In this document: positions 8,557 to 17,073 of the stretch, piece after piece
Layout of the letters: every line of letters begins with the position of its first letter
Numbering within the stretch: the first letter of the stretch is position 1
The notes under the pieces: model-generated
What the model was told of the DNA's origin: nothing
Database searches by the model: none
The model's input: only the letters and a program-made list of their open reading frames with translations
Made by a program: the position numbers and the translations under genes
From: Pedobacter cryoconitis
GTDB lineage: Bacteria; Bacteroidota; Bacteroidia; Sphingobacteriales; Sphingobacteriaceae
Direction: 5' to 3'
NCBI RefSeq assembly: GCF_001590605.1
Contig: NZ_CP014504.1
Coordinates: 4,278,001-4,342,000, forward strand
Length of the DNA stretch: 64,000 nt

Positions 8557-8571
8557 CGGCTAAATTAGCCG
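8557..8571. promoter_or_regulatory. Perfect 7-1-7 palindrome upstream of the Fic gene
   Basis: CGGCTAA-A-TTAGCCG is a perfect inverted repeat 33 bp before the Fic start, in the 144-bp divergent gap shared with the TauE/SafE gene. No T-run follows in either direction, so a terminator is unlikely. It may be a repressor operator or a small 5' hairpin; the binding protein is unknown. Confidence 0.4.
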
Positions 8572-8604
8572 AAAAAACATCCTCATTCATAAAACGAATT
8601 CACC

Positions 8605-9960
8605 ATGTCCTATTCTTTAACTAAAGTTGACGATTTAACTGCCCAATTAAGATCATTAGCGTCAATCAGTACAGAGAACTTAAAAAAGCTGAACAAGAAA
8701 TTTCGTATGGAATTCAACTACAACTCTAATCATATGGAAGGGAATACACTATCCTATGGAGAAACTGAGTTACTATTAATGTTTGATGATACCAAAGGAA
8801 ATCATCAATTCAGAGAATATGAAGAAATGAAAGCCCATGATGTTGCTTATCAAATGATAGAAACCTGGGCATCAGCTACAGAACGTCCATTAACAGAACA
8901 GAATGTAAAAGAGCTGAACAGGATCATATTGATACGTCCTTTCTGGAAAGAAGAGCAAACAGCAGACGGACAGGAAACACGCAGAGAAATAAAGGTTGGT
9001 AATTATAAAGCATATCCTAATTCTGTATGCCTATCCAATGGTGAGTTATTCGAATATGCTTCACCGACCGATACGCCTATACTCATGCATGAGCTGATGG
9101 ATTGGTATAGAACAGAAGAAGACGGCCTGCATCCTATTACCCTGGCAGCTATGTTTCATTATAAGTTCGTTCGCATTCATCCCTTCGATGATGGCAATGG
9201 TAGAATTGCCCGCTTATTAATGAATTATGTATTATTAAGAAATGGCTTACCACCTGTGATCATCAAATCAGAAGATAAGGCTGGCTACCTGCGCGCTTTG
9301 CATTTTGCTGATATAGGTGACTACGAACCTTTCATAGCGTACATCGCTGACCAAGCCGTATGGTCATTAGGGATTTCGATAAAAGCAGCGAAAGGCGAAG
9401 ATATTGAGGAGACAAGTGATTTACAAAAAGAAATAGCCCTTTTAAACAGAAGACTTACTGTAGAAAATAAACCGAGCAAGCATCCTATCGCTGTTTATGA
9501 AGTTTTCAAATGGTTTTCTAAGGAAGTATGGCCAGCTATACAGGAATCACTTGAACAGTTCGATAGTTTATTCGCAGAAAAAAAGTCCTATTATTATACG
9601 AATCAAGTTGAGGAAACTTACGAAAAGAAAAATATATTGGAATCTCCCTTGTTAAGATCAACAGCCCCTCCTAAAGTTAAAATATTTGGATTAGATATTT
9701 ACAAAGAAGAGGTCTGTCAAATTGATTGGAAAACCATCTTATACGGTATAAAGGGAGCATCAGCAAATCCTGAAATAGAAATAAAAGCAGTCATAGAATT
9801 CAAAACAGCTCACTACGAGCTCAATATCAAACTTGATAATAATACCATATCAAACACAAGTTACCACTATAATGACCGGATGCTTAAAAGTGATATTCAA
9901 AAACTTCAAACCTCATTAACTAAACAAATACTCGAAGAAATAAAAGCAAGGATACAGTAA
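8605..9960 (+). CDS. Fic family protein, class II (self-inhibited AMPylase-like)
   Basis: Fic enzymes usually transfer AMP from ATP to a hydroxyl side chain of a target protein. The 451-residue product carries the complete catalytic motif HPFDDGNGR at residues 192-200, with the catalytic His and the metal-binding Asp in place. Residues 41-46 read SNHMEG, which fits the N-terminal inhibitory motif [S/T]xxxE[G/N] with Glu45 as the presumed blocking residue, so this is a class II enzyme. Residues about 270-451 lack a recognisable domain. No antitoxin-like gene is adjacent. The target is unknown, and it sits in the insertion between rpsJ and rplC. Confidence 0.9.
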   Translation: MSYSLTKVDDLTAQLRSLASISTENLKKLNKKFRMEFNYNSNHMEGNTLSYGETELLLMFDDTKGNHQFREYEEMKAHDVAYQMIETWASATERPLTEQNVKELNRIILIRPFWKEEQTADGQETRREIKVGNYKAYPNSVCLSNGELFEYASPTDTPILMHELMDWYRTEEDGLHPITLAAMFHYKFVRIHPFDDGNGRIARLLMNYVLLRNGLPPVIIKSEDKAGYLRALHFADIGDYEPFIAYIADQAVWSLGISIKAAKGEDIEETSDLQKEIALLNRRLTVENKPSKHPIAVYEVFKWFSKEVWPAIQESLEQFDSLFAEKKSYYYTNQVEETYEKKNILESPLLRSTAPPKVKIFGLDIYKEEVCQIDWKTILYGIKGASANPEIEIKAVIEFKTAHYELNIKLDNNTISNTSYHYNDRMLKSDIQKLQTSLTKQILEEIKARIQ

Positions 9961-10066
9961 TTAATGTATATTAAAGGATGATGAGAATTCATATATGATC
10001 CATTTCAATAGCTAAAACACAATAAAATTAAAATCTCATTGTTAAATTATAAATAATCTATTCCAA

Positions 10067-10690
10067 ATGAACAAATTCCTATTCCCGCTCCTTACCCTTG
10101 TGATGATTAACCTATCATTTATGCAAAGCAATGCACAGGTAAAACTACCTGTTGATAGTGCAAAAGCAGACCCAAGCCTAAGAGGTCAGTATGAATTGAT
10201 GCTTGCAAAATCAAAAACAGTCAGTACTTATAAATTGATCAACCCCTACAGACTTTCTACTTTTTATAAAAGCGTGACTGATTCTATCCGGAAAGAACGC
10301 AATACTTATAAAACAGCAAATGCGAAAGTAGCTGAACAAGCTAAAACAATCACTGAACTGAATAACCAGATTAAAGGAAATGAGAACTCTCTTGCCACTT
10401 CAAATTCAAAAGTGAATGAGATCAACTTTCTAGGGATTTCTTTTGCCAAAGGGACTTATAACACGATTGTATGGACACTGATTATTGTACTGGCATTAGG
10501 CTTTGCTTTTGTGACTATCAGGTCTGCTAAAAACACCCATGAAGCCAAATACAGAACCGGTCTGTACGAAGAAATTTCACAAGAATATCAGGCTTATAAA
10601 GTGAAAGCAAATGAAAAAGAAAAGAAACTAGCCAGAGAATTACAAGACGAACGTAATAAACTGGATGAATACAGAGGCCGGGGTCTTTAA
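10067..10690 (+). CDS. Secreted/membrane coiled-coil protein of unknown function
   Basis: Not recognised as a named family. The 207-residue product has a signal peptide (MNKFLFPLLTLVMINLSFMQSNAQ), a periplasmic stretch with a coiled coil at about 85-125 (NAKVAEQAKTITELNNQIKG), one membrane helix at about 137-157 (TIVWTLIIVLALGFAFVTI), and a basic/acidic helix to the C-terminus that is probably cytoplasmic. This layout suggests an anchored structural or tethering protein. It follows the Fic gene after 106 bp on the same strand and ends at a strong terminator. Any link to Fic is speculative. Confidence 0.75.
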   Translation: MNKFLFPLLTLVMINLSFMQSNAQVKLPVDSAKADPSLRGQYELMLAKSKTVSTYKLINPYRLSTFYKSVTDSIRKERNTYKTANAKVAEQAKTITELNNQIKGNENSLATSNSKVNEINFLGISFAKGTYNTIVWTLIIVLALGFAFVTIRSAKNTHEAKYRTGLYEEISQEYQAYKVKANEKEKKLARELQDERNKLDEYRGRGL

Positions 10691-10710
10691 TCCCCTCCGC
10701 TTCTTTAACA

Positions 10711-10745
10711 TAAAAATGCCGCTGAAAAAACCAGCGGCATTTTTA
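10711..10745. terminator. Bidirectional terminator
   Basis: A 13-bp perfect stem (AAAAATGCCGCTG paired with CAGCGGCATTTTT) with a 7-nt loop lies between two convergent genes. T-runs occur on both strands, so it can end the coiled-coil gene from the left and the barrel gene from the right. Confidence 0.85.
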
Positions 10746-10766
10746 TTGAATTGAAATTAATAACAC

Positions 10767-12089
10767 TTAAAATCTTGCAATTATATCCATTGCAGCCGTA
10801 TACTGATCCTTTTTAACTCCATTATCATAAGGGGTTATGCCATCTTTATAAGCATGCTCATACCTGATTTCAGGACGAATCATAATCAAACTGTTAAAGT
10901 GGTGTACAAAGCCTATCGTATGATCTGAATATTGAGTTGCATAGCCTGTTCTGTTTCCTTGTGGATCACTCAAATAACCATTACGGACTGACAGGTAATC
11001 TTTAGCAGAAAGTTTGACCTGGAAATAATTGACCGCACCAACAGCCTTTGAAGTTCCAGGTATTAAACTTCCTGCACCCACTCCAGTATAAAAATCTTGT
11101 GGAGGACCATCTATCACAGTACCCCCTACCAGGGCATCCTTTTGCCACATATAATAAACTTCGGTCATCATATGCACCGTTCCATTAAAGCGGTGGCCCC
11201 AGGTAGCAACCAACATCTGCAGGTTATCATGGTTATTTTTATACTTACCTGATCCCAGAGAGTTAATTCCTCCAAAAAGAGAGTTGTTATTATCAGCAGA
11301 TACCCAACGCGCCATCAGCAAACCATTTAAACTTGCAGAATTACTCCAGGGAGCCATGTCATTACCAGCATGCGCACCTGCCATTAACTGCCAGTGTGCG
11401 CCTAATTTGAAAGTCGCTTGTACACCAGTGAAAGTATAAGGATCGACCGTGAACATCAATGAGTGTGAGTATAAATAATTATCAGGAGCCCATTGTGCTT
11501 CAATATCAGCAGGAGAAATAAAACGGCCAATTTTCAAAATCAGACCATCGGCAACTTTAGGAAAGTAAAGCAAACCATAAATCTCAGCCGGGTCATAACC
11601 ATATTTATTATTATGTTTCAGCAGCTGATCACTGAAGTAACCTTTACCTGTGGTATACCGGTAATCCGTTCCGAATATATTAGTCAATAGAAATCCGTAG
11701 TCGAAGTGTTTTGTTTGTACCGTATTCGGTTGTCTTTCTATCTTGATGATGGCTTGATCCAATCCGGCCCCATTAGGTACAATATCATAAGATTCAGGCG
11801 CATTTGAATGTTTCGATGAACTTATATTCCCGCCGAAATCAAGCCAGCCATATATCTTGAAACGCCCCTTCAGGCCCAGTAATTTTTGTAAAGGATAATT
11901 TGGTGCTTCAGAATTTACACCAATTAAAGGAGCTCCATCCCACTCCGAACTTGGAAAAGGGGGCGAGTCAATAGGTGAAGGCAGTGAACGGGCCACTGTA
12001 TCTTTTTTTACTTTTAAAGTGTCTTGTTGTGCGTATCCATTGAACGCAAGAGCTGTCATCGCGATGATTGCCAGTAGTAGTTTTTTCAT
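10767..12089 (-). CDS. BBP2-like outer-membrane beta-barrel porin
   Basis: The 440-residue product has a signal peptide (ending NGYAQ, about residue 20). Its body is rich in alternating aromatic strands with YGWLDFGGN near residue 97 and a C-terminal strand ending in Phe (AMDIIARF), as expected for an outer-membrane barrel. The pattern fits the putative beta-barrel porin-2 (OmpL-like, PF07642) family. The segment DYGFLLTNIFGTDYRYTTGKGYFSDQ is typical of it. The substrate is unknown. The gene lies between the rpsJ terminator and the Fic module. Confidence 0.8.
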   Translation of the reverse strand: MKKLLLAIIAMTALAFNGYAQQDTLKVKKDTVARSLPSPIDSPPFPSSEWDGAPLIGVNSEAPNYPLQKLLGLKGRFKIYGWLDFGGNISSSKHSNAPESYDIVPNGAGLDQAIIKIERQPNTVQTKHFDYGFLLTNIFGTDYRYTTGKGYFSDQLLKHNNKYGYDPAEIYGLLYFPKVADGLILKIGRFISPADIEAQWAPDNYLYSHSLMFTVDPYTFTGVQATFKLGAHWQLMAGAHAGNDMAPWSNSASLNGLLMARWVSADNNNSLFGGINSLGSGKYKNNHDNLQMLVATWGHRFNGTVHMMTEVYYMWQKDALVGGTVIDGPPQDFYTGVGAGSLIPGTSKAVGAVNYFQVKLSAKDYLSVRNGYLSDPQGNRTGYATQYSDHTIGFVHHFNSLIMIRPEIRYEHAYKDGITPYDNGVKKDQYTAAMDIIARF

Positions 12090-12219
12090 TATGACTCAGT
12101 GTGTTTATTTTAATACTTACTACCTCTTCCAAGCAAATGCCACAAATAAGATCAAAAACACAAAATACTCATAAACAATGTATTGCATCAAAAAACACTC
12201 AGTACATTCTATTTTAACC

Positions 12220-12254
12220 AAAAAATACCATCCCAAAATGGAAAGGTATTTTTT
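12220..12254. terminator. Second hairpin downstream of rpsJ
   Basis: AAAAAATACC (12220-12229) pairs with GGTATTTTTT (12245-12254), a 10-bp stem with T-runs on both strands. It backs up the stronger rpsJ terminator and would help isolate the barrel gene from ribosomal-protein transcription. Confidence 0.55.
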
Positions 12255-12324
12255 CATAATGAAACATGAATCTAACACGTAAAATCAAGGATTTTTTCCA
12301 GTAGTCCAACAACAGGAAAACCTC

Positions 12325-12375
12325 CTTACAAAGAAAAAGGCCTCCGGAAATTCCGAAGGCCTTTTTCTTTGTAAG
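12325..12375 (-). terminator. Terminator of the rpsL-rpsG-fusA-rpsJ operon
   Basis: A 23-bp stem with a single G-T wobble (GGCCTCCGG against CCGAAGGCC in its core) and a 5-nt loop begins 12 bases after the rpsJ stop codon. The minus-strand T-run lies within the arm. This is a strong end to the str operon and separates rpsJ from the genes that follow. Confidence 0.85.
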
Positions 12376-12386
12376 CTAAAAAAGCA

Positions 12387-12692
12387 TTAAACTTTGATTT
12401 CTACTTCAACACCGCTAGGTAATTCAAGTTTCATCAACGCATCAACAGTTTTAGAGTTAGAGCTATAAATATCTAACAAACGTTTGTATGCACATAATTG
12501 AAACTGCTCACGTGCTTTTTTGTTCACGTGTGGTGAACGTAAAACAGTGAAGATTTTCTTTTCTGTTGGCAATGGAATTGGTCCACTAACAACTGCACCC
12601 GTAGGTTTTACAGTCTTAACGATTTTCTCAGCAGATTTATCTACTAAGTTGTAATCGTAAGATTTTAATTTAATTCTGATTCTTTGGCTCAT
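12387..12692 (-). CDS. rpsJ: 30S ribosomal protein S10 (uS10)
   Basis: This head protein also acts as transcription factor NusE in antitermination. The 101-residue product contains the signature [31 protein letters not shown], including the surface that binds NusB/NusG in E. coli. It is the last gene of the rpsL-rpsG-fusA-rpsJ unit, 62 bp after fusA, and is followed by a terminator rather than by rplC. Confidence 0.97.
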   Translation of the reverse strand: MSQRIRIKLKSYDYNLVDKSAEKIVKTVKPTGAVVSGPIPLPTEKKIFTVLRSPHVNKKAREQFQLCAYKRLLDIYSSNSKTVDALMKLELPSGVEVEIKV

Positions 12693-12754
12693 CTTATTTT
12701 TATTTAAAGCCGCCTGTTAGAGCTATTAATAACAGGCAGCTGATTTATTTTTTA

Positions 12755-14869
12755 TTAATCAGCAGATTTGATTCTGCCTTTTGATTTAGCAACTACTTCT
12801 TCCATTACGTTTCTTGGAGCTGGTTCGTAGTGATCAAACTCCATAGTAGACGTTGCACGACCTGAAGTGATTGTACGTAACTGAGTTACATAACCAAACA
12901 TTTCAGAAAGTGGTACAGTTGCTTTAATTACCTGAGAACCATTACGTGTATCCATACCTAATAGCTGACCACGACGACGGTTCATGTCACCGATAACATC
13001 ACCCATGTTTTCTTCAGGGGTTAAGATTTCGATTTTCATGATTGGCTCCATCAATACTGGGCTACATTTAGGTAATGCTTCACGATATGCCATTTTAGCA
13101 GCAAGTTCGAAAGATAAGGCATCTGAATCGACTGCGTGGAATGAACCATCAATTAAACGAACTTTCATATCTGGAAGTGGGTATCCAGCTAAAACTCCGT
13201 TAGACATTGAAGCAGCAAATCCTTTCTCCACTGAAGGAATAAATTCACGAGGAATAGAACCACCTGAAATTTCGTTTACAAATTGTAAACCACCTTTTTC
13301 ATAATCAGCATCGATTGGCGAAATAACAACTTGAATGTCCGCGAATTTACCACGACCACCAGATTGTTTTTTATACGTCTCACGGTGTTGAACAGTACCA
13401 GTGATTGCTTCTTTGTAAGAAACCTGTGGCGCTCCCTGGTTAACCTCTACTTTAAACTCACGTTTTAAGCGGTCAATCAGGATATCCAAGTGAAGCTCAC
13501 CCATACCAGAGATAATTGTCTGACCAGAATCCTCATCAGTTTGTACTCTGAACGTAGGATCTTCTTCAGCTAATTTAGAAAGTCCGATACCTAATTTATC
13601 AACATCAGCTTGAGTTTTAGGCTCAATAGCTAATCCGATAACCGGCTCAGGGAAGTTCATTGACTCCAGAATGATTGGGTTTTTCTCATCACAAAGTGTA
13701 TCACCTGTTTTGATATCTTTAAAGCCTACAACCGCAGCAATATCACCAGCTCCAACATTTGGAATAGGATTTTGCTTGTTTGCATGCATTTGGAAGATAC
13801 GGGAGATACGCTCTTTGTTCTCAGAACGCGCATTGTATACGTATGAACCAGCCTCTAAGTTACCCGAGTAAACACGGATAAAACATAAACGACCTACGAA
13901 AGGATCTGTTGCAATTTTAAATGCTAAAGCTGCAAAAGGCTCTGACTCACTTGGTTTACGTAAAACTTCTTCACCTGTATTTGGATTAGTTCCAATTACA
14001 CCTTCCTGATCCATTGGTGAAGGCAATAATTCCATCACGTAATCAAGCATGGTCTGAACACCTTTGTTTTTGAAAGATGAACCACAAACCATAGGTACAA
14101 TTTTAGCATCCAATACTGCCTGGCGTAATGCATCCAAAACTTCACGTTCAGTGATAGTTTCAGGAGCTTCGAAGAATTTCTCCATCAAAGACTCATCATA
14201 CTCAGCAACAGATTCTAATAATTTTTCTCTCCATTCAGCAACTTCATCCAGCATATCTTCTGGAATTGGCACTTCAGTAAAGGTCATCCCTTTATCATGC
14301 TCATTCCAAACGATACCACGGTTGTTGATTAAATCAACAACACCTTTAAAGCCTTCTTCAGCACCGATAGGTAATTGTAAAGGAACTGCATTACTGCCTA
14401 ACATGCTTTTAACCTGTCCAACAACTTTCAAGAAATCAGCACCATTACGGTCCATCTTGTTAACGAAGCCGATACGGGCAACATTGTAGTTGTTAGCTAA
14501 ACGCCAGTTAGTTTCAGATTGAGGCTCAACACCATCAACTGCAGAAAATAAGAATACCAATCCATCCAATACACGAAGTGAACGGTTTACCTCAACGGTA
14601 AAATCCACGTGACCCGGTGTATCGATGATGTTAATATGGTAATCTTGTCCTCTATATTTCCAGCCAACAGTAGTAGCAGCAGAAGTAATAGTGATACCAC
14701 GTTCCTGTTCCTGTGCCATCCAGTCCATTGTTGCAGCACCTTCGTGCACTTCACCAATTTTGTGACTAACACCAGCATAATAAAGGATACGCTCTGTAGT
14801 AGTGGTTTTACCAGCATCAATGTGCGCAGCAATACCAATGTTTCTTGTGAATTTTAAATCTCTTGACAT
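12755..14869 (-). CDS. fusA: Elongation factor G
   Basis: This GTPase drives tRNA-mRNA translocation and, with RRF, ribosome recycling. The 704-residue length is normal. Visible motifs are G1 [15 protein letters not shown] (about 15-29), switch region [12 protein letters not shown]3 DTPGHVDFT, and G4 NKMD, followed by domains II-V with [16 protein letters not shown]. It lies between rpsG and rpsJ, the standard str layout, so it is probably the main copy rather than a paralogue. Confidence 0.98.
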   Translation of the reverse strand: MSRDLKFTRNIGIAAHIDAGKTTTTERILYYAGVSHKIGEVHEGAATMDWMAQEQERGITITSAATTVGWKYRGQDYHINIIDTPGHVDFTVEVNRSLRVLDGLVFLFSAVDGVEPQSETNWRLANNYNVARIGFVNKMDRNGADFLKVVGQVKSMLGSNAVPLQLPIGAEEGFKGVVDLINNRGIVWNEHDKGMTFTEVPIPEDMLDEVAEWREKLLESVAEYDESLMEKFFEAPETITEREVLDALRQAVLDAKIVPMVCGSSFKNKGVQTMLDYVMELLPSPMDQEGVIGTNPNTGEEVLRKPSESEPFAALAFKIATDPFVGRLCFIRVYSGNLEAGSYVYNARSENKERISRIFQMHANKQNPIPNVGAGDIAAVVGFKDIKTGDTLCDEKNPIILESMNFPEPVIGLAIEPKTQADVDKLGIGLSKLAEEDPTFRVQTDEDSGQTIISGMGELHLDILIDRLKREFKVEVNQGAPQVSYKEAITGTVQHRETYKKQSGGRGKFADIQVVISPIDADYEKGGLQFVNEISGGSIPREFIPSVEKGFAASMSNGVLAGYPLPDMKVRLIDGSFHAVDSDALSFELAAKMAYREALPKCSPVLMEPIMKIEILTPEENMGDVIGDMNRRRGQLLGMDTRNGSQVIKATVPLSEMFGYVTQLRTITSGRATSTMEFDHYEPAPRNVMEEVVAKSKGRIKSAD

Positions 14870-14885
14870 CTTATGTTTTCAGTAA

Positions 14886-15353
14886 TTAAAAACGGAAATG
14901 TGAGAACGCTTTGTTGGCTTCAGCCATTTTATGCGTATCTTCTTTCTTCTTAACTGCAGCACCTTCACCTTTAGCAGCTGAAACGATTTCTCCTGCTAAT
15001 TTTTCTTTCATGGTTTTTTCACCACGTCTGCGTGCATAAGAAATTAACCATTTCATGCCTAAAGCAATTTTACGGTCTGGACGAACTTCAGTAGGAACCT
15101 GGAAGTTAGCACCACCAACACGGCGTGACTTAACCTCAACTGCAGGCATTACATTTGTTAGAGCACGTTTCCATACTTCTAATCCATTTTCACCAGCTTT
15201 TTTCTCAGCTAATTCTACTGCATCATAAAAAATAGAGTAAGCGATAGATTTTTTTCCATCGTACATCATATTGTTTACAAATCTCGTCACCTGAACATCG
15301 TTAAATTTCGGATCAGGAAGGATAATTCTCTTTTTTGGTTTTGACTTTCTCAT
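14886..15353 (-). CDS. rpsG: 30S ribosomal protein S7 (uS7)
   Basis: This primary 16S 3'-domain binder lies near the E site. The 155-residue product has the family opening [36 protein letters not shown] and the segment [21 protein letters not shown], then the C-terminal [10 protein letters not shown] strong Shine-Dalgarno TAGGAGGA lies 8 nt before its start in the 16-bp rpsL-rpsG gap, uncommon for this phylum. Confidence 0.97.
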   Translation of the reverse strand: MRKSKPKKRIILPDPKFNDVQVTRFVNNMMYDGKKSIAYSIFYDAVELAEKKAGENGLEVWKRALTNVMPAVEVKSRRVGGANFQVPTEVRPDRKIALGMKWLISYARRRGEKTMKEKLAGEIVSAAKGEGAAVKKKEDTHKMAEANKAFSHFRF

Positions 15354-15368
15354 TTTCTGTTCCTCCTA
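15354..15368 (-). promoter_or_regulatory. Strong Shine-Dalgarno sequence for rpsG
   Basis: TAGGAGGA (minus strand, 15368-15361) lies 8 nt upstream of the rpsG ATG, entirely in the short intergenic gap. Together with the rplF site it suggests that some ribosomal-protein genes here keep classical anti-SD pairing. Confidence 0.7.
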
Positions 15369-15369
15369 A

Positions 15370-15783
15370 TTATTTCTTTTTACCTTTTGTTGGTGCGGCA
15401 GCTACCTGACCTGGTTTAGGACGTTTAGTACCGTATTTTGAACGACGTTGGTTACGACCAGCAACTCCTGAAGTATCTAAAGCTCCACGGATGATGTGAT
15501 AACGTACACCTGGTAAATCTTTAACACGACCACCACGGATCAATACAATGGAGTGCTCTTGTAAGTTGTGACCTTCTCCAGGAATATAAGCGTTAACTTC
15601 TTTTCCATTGGTCAAACGTACACGTGCAACTTTACGCATTGCTGAGTTTGGTTTTTTAGGGGTAGTGGTATATACACGTGTACATACACCTCTTCGCTGT
15701 GGACAGCTGTCCAACGCAGGAGACTTACTCTTGAACTCCAGTGCTACTCTACCTTTTCTAACTAATTGTTGAATGGTTGGCAT
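15370..15783 (-). CDS. rpsL: 30S ribosomal protein S12 (uS12)
   Basis: This decoding-centre protein controls translational accuracy. It has 137 residues. The segment [21 protein letters not shown] carries the Lys changed in streptomycin-resistant mutants (Lys43 in E. coli), and the second such Lys in [13 protein letters not shown] is also present, so the sequence is of the ordinary streptomycin-sensitive type. The Asp methylthiolated in some bacteria follows in that loop. It is the first gene of its operon and has its own promoter. Confidence 0.98.
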   Translation of the reverse strand: MPTIQQLVRKGRVALEFKSKSPALDSCPQRRGVCTRVYTTTPKKPNSAMRKVARVRLTNGKEVNAYIPGEGHNLQEHSIVLIRGGRVKDLPGVRYHIIRGALDTSGVAGRNQRRSKYGTKRPKPGQVAAAPTKGKKK

Positions 15784-15839
15784 TGTTTTTTGTTTTTTCT
15801 ATATTGTTATTAAAAACTTTACCCCTCAATAAGGGACTG

Positions 15840-15870
15840 CAAAGGTAAGACAATACAATTTATAAATCAA
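15840..15870 (-). promoter_or_regulatory. Promoter of the str operon (rpsL)
   Basis: On the minus strand TTG (15870-15868), a 20-base spacer and TACCTTTG (15847-15840) match the Bacteroidota -33/-7 consensus. Transcription would begin near 15833, giving a leader of about 50 nt with a short CCCT/AGGG hairpin before the rpsL ATG. Confidence 0.7.
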
Positions 15871-15976
15871 GGGGTTAACTATAATTTAATCCTTTTCAAA
15901 CATAAAAAAACGAAAACACAGACTTACAGGGTATTTACGGGTTACAGAATGTGTAGTTTACCCGCAGGGGAAGGAA

Positions 15977-16005
15977 AAATACTTTGCCGTCAGGGCAAAG
16001 TATTT
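15977..16005 (-). terminator. Terminator of the VF530-type gene
   Basis: A 12-bp perfect stem (AAATACTTTGCC with GGCAAAGTATTT) with a 5-nt loop overlaps the stop codon of the upstream gene. A minus-strand T-run is formed by the arm. It insulates the str promoter from this gene. Confidence 0.75.
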
Positions 16006-16225
16006 AATGAAATGTATCCAGGTAAAGTTTCTCTACTTTCTTACGTGCCCACTCCGTCTTTCTTAAAAAAGTCAGACTTGATTTTAAACTTGGGTCATTG
16101 TTAAAACAAGCAATTTTTATCATTGCACCCATTTCGGGCCATCCATAATGCCACACCAGTTGTTTAAGAATAAACTCCAATGTTTTCCCATGTAATGGGT
16201 TATTAACCTGTTTCTCTTCTGCCAT
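16004..16225 (-). CDS. VF530-family (DUF2132) small protein
   Basis: This 73-residue protein has the family core [28 protein letters not shown] and [29 protein letters not shown]. The Vibrio VF530 structure is described as possibly DNA-binding; the function is unproven. The start was chosen at the ATG at 16225 (MAEEKQ); a longer frame would add 36 unrelated residues and would cover the likely -7 element TATCTTTG at 16251-16244. It is single-gene and terminates before rpsL. Confidence 0.85.
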   Translation of the reverse strand: MAEEKQVNNPLHGKTLEFILKQLVWHYGWPEMGAMIKIACFNNDPSLKSSLTFLRKTEWARKKVEKLYLDTFH

Positions 16226-16243
16226 AAAATTTCTTTCGATGGC

Positions 16244-16251
16244 CAAAGATA
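16244..16251 (-). promoter_or_regulatory. -7 element upstream of the VF530-type gene
   Basis: TATCTTTG on the minus strand fits TAnnTTTG and lies 18 bp before the chosen start. No clear -33 TTTG is seen at the right distance, so this is only a partial promoter match. Confidence 0.4.
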
Positions 16252-16396
16252 AAAAACTTGTCGCATATACTACTCCCACCGCTTCGAAATGAGAGGAAAG
16301 ATACACAACACATTCAATCCCTCTTCCCTCCAATTTATTCTATATAATTCCTTAGGTTTGTATGAATAGCATAACTATTCAATAAAAAACAATCAT

Positions 16397-17041
16397 ATGA
16401 ACTTCAACTTAGGTGATTTCGTACGTTTCGTAGACGAAAATATAGAAGGGTACATCACCCGCATCATTGACAAAGACACTATCGGTGTCACAGACGCTAA
16501 TGATTTTGAAATTCCGGTACAGGCCTCTAAAGTAACTTTAGTACATGGTGAAATTCCAGATGAGAATACCGTAGTCACTAATCGCCAGGCAGTAGTTGTT
16601 CCAGTGGCAGAATTTATCAAAGAAGGCGTTTATCTGGGTTTGGTTACCGATCAGCACAGTGCAGCAGTGGCACATTTTAACCTGATCAATGAAACTTCTT
16701 TCCAGCTATTAGCTACCTTAACCACAGAAAAAGGTGGGAATTTTAAAGGTGAATTTGCAGCAGTGATCCCGGCACACAGTGCTAAAAAGATTTTTTCTGC
16801 CAACCTTGGTGACATCCAGTTATGGCCAAAATTCAATATTGAAGTTTTGTTCTCTACCGGCACTAATGTTGAACCACCCGCTCCATTGATTTATCGCGAA
16901 AGCATCAAAGGAAAAGACCTATCTGTAGCTAAAGTAGAGATCGCATTGCTGAAACAAAAAGGCTGGTTAATCAGACTTGATGCACCAGAACCATTAATTG
17001 ATGCACAAAAATTAAAAGAGAGCTTTTTTAAAGCCCGCTAA
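16397..17041 (+). CDS. DUF2027-like protein without a Smr domain
   Basis: The 214-residue product starts with an SH3-like segment, FNLGDFVRFVDENIEGYITRIIDKDTIGVTD, followed by FEIPVQASKVTLVHG, which resembles the N-terminal DUF2027 part of Bacteroidota Smr/MutS-family proteins. It continues through the beta-rich middle domain (about 75-185). The C-terminal Smr endonuclease domain, usually another 100 or more residues, is missing: a stop follows after FFKAR and an unrelated MscS gene starts 33 bp on. It is either a natural short paralogue or a truncated gene; the function is unknown. Confidence 0.7.
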   Translation: MNFNLGDFVRFVDENIEGYITRIIDKDTIGVTDANDFEIPVQASKVTLVHGEIPDENTVVTNRQAVVVPVAEFIKEGVYLGLVTDQHSAAVAHFNLINETSFQLLATLTTEKGGNFKGEFAAVIPAHSAKKIFSANLGDIQLWPKFNIEVLFSTGTNVEPPAPLIYRESIKGKDLSVAKVEIALLKQKGWLIRLDAPEPLIDAQKLKESFFKAR

Positions 17042-17073
17042 ATAAGGCTTTCCAGCCTTGCTGAGGAACATGA

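Larger units (their letters stand above)
12090..12386. other. Gap between rpsJ and the barrel gene
   Basis: No gene is seen in these 297 bases. The right part holds the rpsJ terminator (12325-12375) and the middle a second hairpin (12220-12254). The stretch 12095-12215 is AT-rich and presumably carries the promoter of the barrel gene; no full TTTG/TAnnTTTG pair was confirmed. Confidence 0.6.

Noticed and set aside
14064-14489. Open frame on the plus strand antisense to fusA (141 codons)
   Set aside because: Its residues are the antisense of a highly conserved gene, with low-complexity Ser/Thr composition, no start context and no recognisable domain.
16226-16333. Longer start of the VF530-type gene
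   Set aside because: Extra 36 residues are unrelated to the family and would overlap the -7 element at 16244-16251.
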